From Nitrospira sp. (GTDB lineage: Bacteria > Nitrospirota > Nitrospiria > Nitrospirales > Nitrospiraceae): DNA of 64,000 nt. Both the position numbers and the translations under genes were made by a program. Below the pieces are notes generated by a model. It searched no databases and was not told where the DNA came from. It was given only the letters and a program-made list of their open reading frames with translations. The stretch covers positions 1,519,053 to 1,583,052 of the forward strand of contig CP092079.1 in NCBI GenBank assembly GCA_022226955.1, in the 5' to 3' direction. The stretch's first letter is position 1, and each line of letters starts with the position of its first letter. This document shows, in pieces, positions 17,888-24,365 of the stretch.

Positions 17888-18990
17888 AGCAAGCCACACG
17901 CATTGTCGTGAAAATCGGAAGCAGCCTGATTGCCTCTCGAAACACCGGGCTGCGTCCGGATCAGATCGAGCGACTGGCCGGTGAAATCGCCGCACTGCGA
18001 GCAGGCGGCCGGGAAGTGCTGGTCGTCTCGTCCGGCGCCATCGTCTCTGGCATCAAGAAGCTGCAGCTCAAGGAATATCCGAAAAACCTTCCCATCAAGC
18101 AAGCTGCCGCCGCAGTCGGGCAGAGCCGGCTGATGTGGGCCTACGAAAAAGCCTTTGAGCCGCTCGGCATTCAGGTTGCCCAAATTCTCCTCACGCACGC
18201 CGATCTCGCCGACCGCCGCCGCTTCCTCAATGCCCGTTACACCCTCACGGCCCTCATCGGATTTGGCGTGCTGCCGATCATCAACGAAAACGATACCGTT
18301 GCCGTCGAAGAGATCCGTGTCGGAGACAACGACACGCTCGCCGCGCAAGTGGCCCAGCTGGTCGACGCCGACCTACTCGTCATTCTGTCGGACGTCGACG
18401 GCATGTTCACAGACGATCCGCGGAAAAACCCCGAAGCCACGCTGATCCCACTCATTTCTGAGATCACTGAAGAAGTCGAACGGAAAGCCGGCGCCTCCGG
18501 CACCTTTGAAGGCACCGGCGGCATGGCCACGAAAGTGCGCGCGGCCAAGAAAGTGGGCGAGTACGGCGTCGCAACATTGATCGTCAACGGCCAACAGCCC
18601 GGCCTGCTCCCTAAAGTGCTGACCGGCGAGCCTGGAGGAAGCTTATTCCTCGCGAAAGGACGCCGTCTCAACAGCCGCAAACACTGGATTGCCTTTACCC
18701 TCCGCCCGCGCGGCCACATACGAGTCGACCAAGGGGCTGTCGAAGCACTGACCCTGCGCGGGAAGAGCCTGCTGGCATCCGGGATAATCGAGATCGCCGG
18801 TTCGTTCGATCCAGGCGATCCGGTAAGCTGCATCGACCAGGACGGAAAAGAGTTTGCCAGGGGCCTCGTGAATTTCTCATCGGAACTATTGGGCCGCATG
18901 AAAGGATTGAAGACGCAGGACATCCAGCAGCAGATCGGTCCGCAGGAGTATGAAGAAGTGATCCACCGAGACAACCTGGTCGTTCTCTAG
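17869..18990 (+). CDS. proB: glutamate 5-kinase
   Basis: First step of proline synthesis, ATP-dependent phosphorylation of glutamate. 373 residues from GTG 17869, inside the end of obgE. The amino acid kinase domain has VVKIGSSLIA, SSGAIVSGIKKL, INENDTVAVEEIRVGDNDTLAAQVA and GTGGMATKVRAAK. A C-terminal PUA domain (from about residue 275, GHIRVDQGAVEAL) completes the long ProB form. The 19-base overlap with obgE suggests translational coupling. Confidence 0.95.
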   Translation: MRDELLKQATRIVVKIGSSLIASRNTGLRPDQIERLAGEIAALRAGGREVLVVSSGAIVSGIKKLQLKEYPKNLPIKQAAAAVGQSRLMWAYEKAFEPLGIQVAQILLTHADLADRRRFLNARYTLTALIGFGVLPIINENDTVAVEEIRVGDNDTLAAQVAQLVDADLLVILSDVDGMFTDDPRKNPEATLIPLISEITEEVERKAGASGTFEGTGGMATKVRAAKKVGEYGVATLIVNGQQPGLLPKVLTGEPGGSLFLAKGRRLNSRKHWIAFTLRPRGHIRVDQGAVEALTLRGKSLLASGIIEIAGSFDPGDPVSCIDQDGKEFARGLVNFSSELLGRMKGLKTQDIQQQIGPQEYEEVIHRDNLVVL

Positions 18991-19012
18991 TACTGGGCCT
19001 GAGTACTGATAT

Positions 19013-19777
19013 ATGCGCTCATCCGATTCAGCACTCAGCCCCGCAACACCCAACACTCAGCACGCCACGCAACCTACGCGGCTGGGCCTCTTTGGCGGCA
19101 GCTTCAACCCGATCCATCATGGCCATCTAGCCATCGCCCGGCAGGCCCATGAAATTCTGGCGCTCGACCGCACTCTGTTCATTCCGACCGGAGATCCTCC
19201 TCATAAGCGGGATGGAGCCCTCGCCCCGGCCCAGCACCGGTATGAGATGGTGCGGCTAGCCATCGCCGGAATGCCCGCATTCGAACTCTCCGACATCGAA
19301 ATCGCACGCCAAGGAAAATCCTACTCCATCGATACCGTCCGCGAACTCCAGCGGCGATACGGACCGGCCACCAGGCTGTTCTTTCTAATCGGCCTGGATG
19401 CTTTTCTCGATCTTCCCAACTGGCGGGAGCCTGACGCGCTGCTGGCGGCCTGCTCCTTCGTCGTCATCTCCAGGCCGGGACAATCGTTCGCCGCCTTACC
19501 CTCACTGCCTTTTCTCTCAACCGTTACCGCCGAGCAGCTTGCGCCGTTGGATGCCGGAACGGTCAACCGGCTCGACCTCCCGTTTCCGTCCCGGCCCACG
19601 ATTATCTGCCTGGCTCTTCCGCCCTCTCCCATTTCCGCATCCGACATTCGGCAACGCATTCAACACGGCGCCATGCTGGCAAATTTGTTGCCGCCCTCCG
19701 TGGAATCTTATATACTTCGCACACAGTTATATCGGGAGGATCAGCATCGCACGCATATCGAAGGTCACCGCGCTTGA
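19013..19777 (+). CDS. nadD: nicotinate-nucleotide adenylyltransferase
   Basis: Adenylates nicotinate mononucleotide in NAD synthesis. The conserved part begins GLFGGSFNPIHHGHLAIARQ (HxGH nucleotidyltransferase motif) and ends with ISASDIRQRI. It is preceded by about 22 residues encoded by simple-repeat-like DNA (repeated ACACTCAGC units). ATG 19013 is the only usable start before the motif, so this odd leader is probably translated. There is no clear ribosome site. The 3' end overlaps rsfS. It matches the nadA gene elsewhere in the window at pathway level. Confidence 0.9.
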   Translation: MRSSDSALSPATPNTQHATQPTRLGLFGGSFNPIHHGHLAIARQAHEILALDRTLFIPTGDPPHKRDGALAPAQHRYEMVRLAIAGMPAFELSDIEIARQGKSYSIDTVRELQRRYGPATRLFFLIGLDAFLDLPNWREPDALLAACSFVVISRPGQSFAALPSLPFLSTVTAEQLAPLDAGTVNRLDLPFPSRPTIICLALPPSPISASDIRQRIQHGAMLANLLPPSVESYILRTQLYREDQHRTHIEGHRA

Positions 19778-20180
19778 TGTCGGCCGAGCGATGCTCGACA
19801 AGAAGGCCCTGGATGTCCAGATCCTCCATGTCGGTCCATTAACCTCGATCGCAGATTACCTCGTCATTGGATCCGCGGAGTCGGACCGGCAAACGCGCGC
19901 CATCGCCGATCATGTCGGCGACAGCCTGACCGGCAAAGGCGACCGGCCTATCAGCGTCGAAGGCACCACGTCGGGCCAGTGGGTCCTGATAGATTTCGGC
20001 GATGTCGTCGCACACATTTTCAGACAGGACGCCCGCCAGCATTATGCGCTGGAGCGTCTCTGGAGCGATGCCAAGCCTCTGAGCATTTCGGAAGAGAAGC
20101 CGGAAGAAAAACCGGCTGCGCCCGCCACACCCAAGCGGCGCATTATCGTCAAGGCCCTCAAAGCGCGAAAATCGGTTTAG
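19746..20180 (+). CDS. rsfS: ribosomal silencing factor RsfS, apparent AUC start
   Basis: Binds L14 and blocks subunit joining in starvation. Family features: DKKALDVQILHV, LTSIADYLVIGSAESDRQTRAIADHV, EGTTSGQWVLIDFGDVVAHIF and YALERLWSDA. The first ordinary start, ATG 19791, has a poor ribosome site and removes the first helix. The frame upstream still encodes that helix (SKVTALDVGRAML), and GGGAGG at 19734-19739 sits six bases before an ATC at 19746. From there the N-terminus has the same length as E. coli RsfS. I therefore place the start at ATC, with ATG 19791 (129 aa) as the alternative. It overlaps nadD by 32 bases. Confidence 0.85.
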   Translation: MARISKVTALDVGRAMLDKKALDVQILHVGPLTSIADYLVIGSAESDRQTRAIADHVGDSLTGKGDRPISVEGTTSGQWVLIDFGDVVAHIFRQDARQHYALERLWSDAKPLSISEEKPEEKPAAPATPKRRIIVKALKARKSV

Positions 20181-20183
20181 ACC

Positions 20184-21584
20184 ATGTTCAGACTGCTGCT
20201 CACCATCTTCCTCATCAGCGCCGGCGTGTTCATCTACAGCTATTTCCGCGAGCTGAACCCCGGCATGGTGACGGTCCGCACCAGCTCTGCCATGGAATTC
20301 GAACTCAGCCCGGTCACGCTGGTGCTCATTTCGATGGCACTCGGCGCCGTGGTCGTAACCTTCGTCGTGGGCCTGCAACAGACCGCGCATGCCATCCTCA
20401 CCTGGCAAAGCAGCCGCCTGGCGCGACGGAAAGAAAAAGTGGACGCTCTGCACCGCGAAGGCACCCACGCCTTCATGTCCAAGCGCACCGTCGAAGCCAT
20501 GAGCCTTTTCGAGAAAGCGCTGGCCATGGATCCGAACCGCGTCGACTCCCTGCTGTGGCTCGGCAATATCTATCGCTCCGAACACAACTTCGCGGAAGCC
20601 ATCCGGCTGCACCAGCATGCCCACCGCGTCGACGACCGGAATATCGAAGTCCTGCTGGAATTGGGGAAAGACCTCGAAGGCGCGAAGCGCTATGAAGACG
20701 CGCTGCAAGCCTTGCAGAAGATCCTCAAGATCGAACCGGATAATCTGACCGCCTTGATCCGGAAACGCGACCTCTTGATTCGTTTGGAAAAGTGGAGCGA
20801 CGCGCTGGAAATTCAGCATCGCCTCTTAAAAGCCAATTTGCCGGAATCGGAAAAGCAGGCCGAAGCAGATCTTCTGGTTGGCTGCATGTATGAAGTCGGC
20901 CGCCAGTTGCTGGAGCGAGGGCATCCCGACAAGGCACGCCGCTATTTCCGCGGCGCCATCAAGAAAGACCGCAGCTTCCTGCCCGCCTACATCGGCATCG
21001 GCGAAATCCTCATCCATGAGGGCAAGACGAAGGACGCCGTCGAGATTCTGAAGAAGGTGTACAGCCGAACCAGAAGCGTCATCCTCCTTCATCGCTTGGA
21101 GGAGCTGTTCCTGGATCAAGGCGAGCCGAGCGAGATCATCCGCGTCTACATGGAAGCGCTGCAGCAGAATCCTCAGAACCCCGTGCTCCAGTTCTATCTG
21201 GGCAAGCTCTACTACCGGCTTGAAATGATCGACGAAGCCTTCGACGTGCTCTCCACCGTCGAAGGACCGCAAGACCATCTGCTGGACTATCACAAGATCA
21301 TGGCCAATCTGTACCTGCGCAAACAGCACTTCGAGCAGGCCATCGTGGAGCTCAAGAAAGCGCTCAGCTTCAAGAAGCGCGTGGTCGTGCCCTACATCTG
21401 CACCCAGTGCCAGCAGGAATCGGTGGAGTGGTCCGGACGCTGCCGCCGTTGCGCGCGCTGGAACACCCTCACCGCACTCCCTTGGCTGGAAGCCGCCCAA
21501 CCGGCCGCAGACCAAGAGAACGAGCCCTCCACCGTCCGCGCCATCCCCTACCGAGGCATTGCTTCTCCGTTTGAAACCGTGTAG
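20184..21584 (+). CDS. LapB/YciM-like TPR protein with C-terminal rubredoxin-type zinc ribbon
   Basis: 466 residues. Hydrophobic segments at about 3-17 and 44-66 anchor the N-terminus in the inner membrane; nine or more TPR-like helix pairs follow (for example EAMSLFEKALAMDPNRVDSL). The end carries a metal knuckle (YICTQCQQESVEWSGRCRRC). E. coli LapB, with the same plan, adjusts LpxC turnover and so LPS synthesis. This protein is about 75 residues longer and has an extra hydrophobic segment, so orthology is likely but not certain. It starts three bases after rsfS. Confidence 0.82.
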   Translation: MFRLLLTIFLISAGVFIYSYFRELNPGMVTVRTSSAMEFELSPVTLVLISMALGAVVVTFVVGLQQTAHAILTWQSSRLARRKEKVDALHREGTHAFMSKRTVEAMSLFEKALAMDPNRVDSLLWLGNIYRSEHNFAEAIRLHQHAHRVDDRNIEVLLELGKDLEGAKRYEDALQALQKILKIEPDNLTALIRKRDLLIRLEKWSDALEIQHRLLKANLPESEKQAEADLLVGCMYEVGRQLLERGHPDKARRYFRGAIKKDRSFLPAYIGIGEILIHEGKTKDAVEILKKVYSRTRSVILLHRLEELFLDQGEPSEIIRVYMEALQQNPQNPVLQFYLGKLYYRLEMIDEAFDVLSTVEGPQDHLLDYHKIMANLYLRKQHFEQAIVELKKALSFKKRVVVPYICTQCQQESVEWSGRCRRCARWNTLTALPWLEAAQPAADQENEPSTVRAIPYRGIASPFETV

Positions 21585-21660
21585 GTTTTCTCCCTCTCGA
21601 TATCGTACAATCCGCGTGAGTTGAATCCATTTCCTTGCTTGCGACTGAAAGGCGTCCGTT

Positions 21661-22656
21661 ATGACCGACTACATGCACCTGGCGAACAAAGCGCTCAACG
21701 ATGAGCCTCTCACGAGAGCGGAATCGCTGTCCGTCTTGAACGCGCCGGACGACGACCTGCTCACGCTCCTGCATGCCGCCTTTCAAGTCCGCTCAAAATA
21801 CTTCGGCCGCACCGTTCGCCTCCAGATGCTGCAAAACGCCAAGAGCGGCGCCTGCATGGAAGACTGCCACTATTGCTCGCAATCCGCCGTCTCGAACGCG
21901 CCGATTGAACGCTATAACTTATTGCCGCAGAAACAGATGATCGAAGGCGCACGCCAAGCCGCCGCCTCGAAAGCCCAGCGCTACTGCATCGTCATCAGCG
22001 GACGCAGTCCGTTGGATCGGGAAATCGACGAGATCGCCGGAGCCGTCCGGTCAATCAAGCAGGAAATCCCGATACAGATCTGCTGTTCGCTCGGTTTGAT
22101 GAATGACGAACAGGCGAAACGCCTGAAAGCCGCCGGCGTCGATCGCGTGAACCACAACTTGAACACCAGCGAGGCCTACCACGAGTCGATTTGCACAACG
22201 CACACATTCCAAGACCGCCTGGCAACGATCAAGAACGCCCGCGCCGCAGGCTTGGAAATCTGCTCCGGCGGCATCGTGGGGATGGGAGAAAGCAACGAAG
22301 ATCTCATCGACCTCGCCACCGCTTTGCGCGACGTGAAGCCGGACTCGATTCCGTTGAACATGCTCAATCCGGTGGAAGGCACGCCGCTGGAGAACATCGA
22401 CGCCCTCACGCCGCAGCGCTGCCTCAAAGTCCTCTGCCTGTTCAGATTCCTGCATCCGCGCACAGAAATCCGCATCGCCGGCGGCCGCGAGCACAACCTC
22501 CGCAGTCTCCAGCCCCTCTCCCTCTATCCAGCTGATTCAGTTTTCGTGAACAACTACCTGACGACCCCCGGCTCCCCAGCGCCGGAAGTCTGGAGCATGA
22601 TCGAAGACCTGGGATTCAAGATTGAAGTGGACTATCAGCAGCCGGTGGCGAGCTAG
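21661..22656 (+). CDS. bioB: biotin synthase
   Basis: Radical SAM enzyme that inserts sulfur into dethiobiotin. 331 residues with CMEDCHYCSQS (CxxxCxxC cluster site), YCIVISGRSP, CCSLGLMNDEQA, HNLNTSEAYHESIC and GGIVGMGESNEDLIDLA. The conserved arginine region is IRIAGGREHNLRSLQ. The last 34 codons (22554-22656) are repeated at about 80% identity at 23364-23466, after the zeta-toxin-like genes, so this gene's 3' end may have been exchanged during insertion. Other bio genes are not in the window. Confidence 0.95.
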   Translation: MTDYMHLANKALNDEPLTRAESLSVLNAPDDDLLTLLHAAFQVRSKYFGRTVRLQMLQNAKSGACMEDCHYCSQSAVSNAPIERYNLLPQKQMIEGARQAAASKAQRYCIVISGRSPLDREIDEIAGAVRSIKQEIPIQICCSLGLMNDEQAKRLKAAGVDRVNHNLNTSEAYHESICTTHTFQDRLATIKNARAAGLEICSGGIVGMGESNEDLIDLATALRDVKPDSIPLNMLNPVEGTPLENIDALTPQRCLKVLCLFRFLHPRTEIRIAGGREHNLRSLQPLSLYPADSVFVNNYLTTPGSPAPEVWSMIEDLGFKIEVDYQQPVAS

Positions 22657-22664
22657 CCACGACG

Positions 22665-23195
22665 GTGGGCAACCGAAGGCTTCGAGACCCTCGTTGCATT
22701 ATTATCGCTGGTCCAAACGGTGCCGGAAAAACCACATTCGCTAGAGAGTTTCTCCTTCGCGAGACCGGAGTGATTCGTTTTGTGAATGCCGACTTGATCG
22801 CTGGTGGCTTATCGCCTCTACGACCAGAATTGGCAGCGCGGCAAGCAGGCCGACTTGTCCTGACCGAACTCTCCCGATTGGCTAAAGCCCGGAAAGACTT
22901 TGCCTTTGAAAGCACCTTGAGCGGCCGGACGTATCTTCAGCTTTTGAAGCGCTGGCAGACTGCTGGATACCGGATCGAGATCGTGTTCTTGTCGCTGCCG
23001 TCCGTGCAACTTGCGCTTCAACGAATCGCCGCGCGAGTCCATCAAGGCGGTCACAACGTCCCTCGTGCCGATGTCATCAGGCGGTTTAAGCGTAGTTGGG
23101 ACAACTTCAAGAAACTCTATCGCCCACTTGCCGAAAAGTGGTCCGTGTACGACAATTCAGGAGGAGCGCCTCAATTGGTGGAGGAGAACCCATGA
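22665..23195 (+). CDS. zeta-toxin-like P-loop kinase
   Basis: 176 residues from GTG 22665, eight bases after bioB. The P-loop IIIAGPNGAGKTTFAREF is followed by FVNADLIAGGLSP and FAFESTLSGRTYL, the order seen in zeta/PezT-type kinases, which phosphorylate UDP-activated sugars or other small molecules. Arginines in a late helix (RADVIRRFKRSWDNF) fit the lid region. The stop overlaps the next small gene by four bases (ATGA). Toxicity is inferred from family and from pairing with a small basic protein. Homologues of this short form are often annotated only as zeta toxin family ATPases. Confidence 0.8.
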   Translation: MGNRRLRDPRCIIIAGPNGAGKTTFAREFLLRETGVIRFVNADLIAGGLSPLRPELAARQAGRLVLTELSRLAKARKDFAFESTLSGRTYLQLLKRWQTAGYRIEIVFLSLPSVQLALQRIAARVHQGGHNVPRADVIRRFKRSWDNFKKLYRPLAEKWSVYDNSGGAPQLVEENP

Positions 23196-23350
23196 AGACG
23201 GTTCAAAAAAAGAAAACTCCGAGTGCTTTCTCTCAAGCCGTCTGTCGTGCACTCCGCAGAGCCGCCAAAGTCGCCCGCAAGACTGCCCGGATGCACGGGA
23301 CCCCAATCTATGTGTGGGAAAACGGCAAGGTCGTAGCGAAGAAGCCATGA
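23192..23350 (+). CDS. small basic protein paired with zeta-like gene, candidate antitoxin
   Basis: 52 residues from ATG 23192, which lies in the ATGA overlap with the stop of the zeta-like gene, after GGAGAA. The N-terminal half is a lysine/arginine-rich helix (SQAVCRALRRAAKVARKTAR). The end, GTPIYVWENGKVVAKKP, resembles a two-strand motif found in many short proteins encoded beside toxins. Function is unproven; the tight coupling suggests it neutralises or assists the kinase. Its own stop overlaps the ATG of the bioB tail copy, again by four bases. Confidence 0.65.
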   Translation: MKTVQKKKTPSAFSQAVCRALRRAAKVARKTARMHGTPIYVWENGKVVAKKP

Positions 23351-23466
23351 AGGTCGACGATCCCTACCTGACAACCATCAACTCATCACCACCGGAAGTC
23401 TGGAGCATGATCAAAAACCTCGGCTTCAAGATCGAAGTAGATTACCAGCAGCCGGTGGCGAGCTGA
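23347..23466 (+). pseudogene. displaced copy of the bioB 3' end, still an open 39-codon frame
   Basis: Bases 23364-23466 match the last 103 bases of bioB (22554-22656) with about 20 differences, ending in the same PEVWSMI and GFKIEVDYQQPVAS residues. In the last 20 codons most differences are silent, so both copies diverged as coding sequence. An ATG at 23347 overlaps the stop of the preceding small gene, so a 39-residue peptide could be made. The reading most consistent with this is a remnant of the resident bioB end (or of a donor bioB) left by insertion of the two genes between. Confidence 0.85.
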
Positions 23467-23601
23467 TCCGATTTGTTTCAGCCTCTCCGCTTCTAAAGCT
23501 TAAAATCCTCATCCTGTTTCCGCTACCGTACCGTCGACTTTTCTGGGATCGGCCTATCTTTCTAACGGTCCAAAAACAAATGTTAAAAATCAGGAGGGCC
23601 T

Positions 23602-24204
23602 ATGGAAAATTCATCCTTAGCCGAGAAGATCTTCTCCTCTCTAACACGTCTCGGATGCGACTTTCGGACAAAACCCTTTCGATATCTTACAGAAGCTGAC
23701 CTGCAAGCCACCTTATTTGATCTCCTGAAAAAAGAGATACCCGAGGAGATTGAAGTTCCAGTCAACAACAAAACATATAAGATGCCCCTGGTCCATTCCG
23801 AGTATCACAGCAAGGTAGACCTGGCATGTTTAGATCGTGAAAGATCTGAACAAATGATAAGAGACAACCAGGGCAAGCCATGTGACAAATTTCTATGGAC
23901 GCTTCCTCTTTTTATCGGAATCGAATTAAAGCTGCTGAGATATGAGTACAAGAACTACAGGGGCTTTTTTAAATCGTGCCTAAAGGACATGGAGAAGCTG
24001 GGAAAGATATCTCAGTCTAAAGATTCTAAACATTGGCTCGCCCTAGCGTTCATTCAAAATAGCGAATCAGTGGGAAGGGTTCTTGAGCAGGCAGACAACC
24101 AGCCCGAAAATGTCACAACAATTGACCAACTCGACCGCATTTATCTTATCTCCCCTAGCGGCATTCTTAGACTCCCGCAACATCCAGTGCTAAAGAGGCC
24201 CTAA
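23602..24204 (+). CDS. putative PD-(D/E)XK-type nuclease-like protein, AT-rich, unknown role
   Basis: 200 residues from ATG 23602 behind CAGGAGG. The sequence is visibly richer in A and T than its neighbours and uses AAA, AGA and ATA freely, which suggests transfer. A possible nuclease core can be seen: an acidic residue in the early helix (YLTEADLQATLFDLLKKE), then SKVDLACLD and LFIGIELKLL (E-x-K), the pattern of the PD-(D/E)XK fold. No family is recognised. It sits in the accessory patch after the bioB tail copy and may be a defence or mobile-element gene. About 160 bases without a gene follow. Confidence 0.6.
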   Translation: MENSSLAEKIFSSLTRLGCDFRTKPFRYLTEADLQATLFDLLKKEIPEEIEVPVNNKTYKMPLVHSEYHSKVDLACLDRERSEQMIRDNQGKPCDKFLWTLPLFIGIELKLLRYEYKNYRGFFKSCLKDMEKLGKISQSKDSKHWLALAFIQNSESVGRVLEQADNQPENVTTIDQLDRIYLISPSGILRLPQHPVLKRP

Positions 24205-24365
24205 CAAAAAATGGGACCAATAGGAGTTATTTGTAAGCCAGCAGTTGCAAGGAGCACAAACAGAAGAGAAATGGGTCGTTGTCGACCTGGCACTACTGCG
24301 CTAAGCCTTTCCGTAAAAATAGTGGCATGGATTGCCCCCAGGAGCACAAGAGCAATAGAGTGAAC

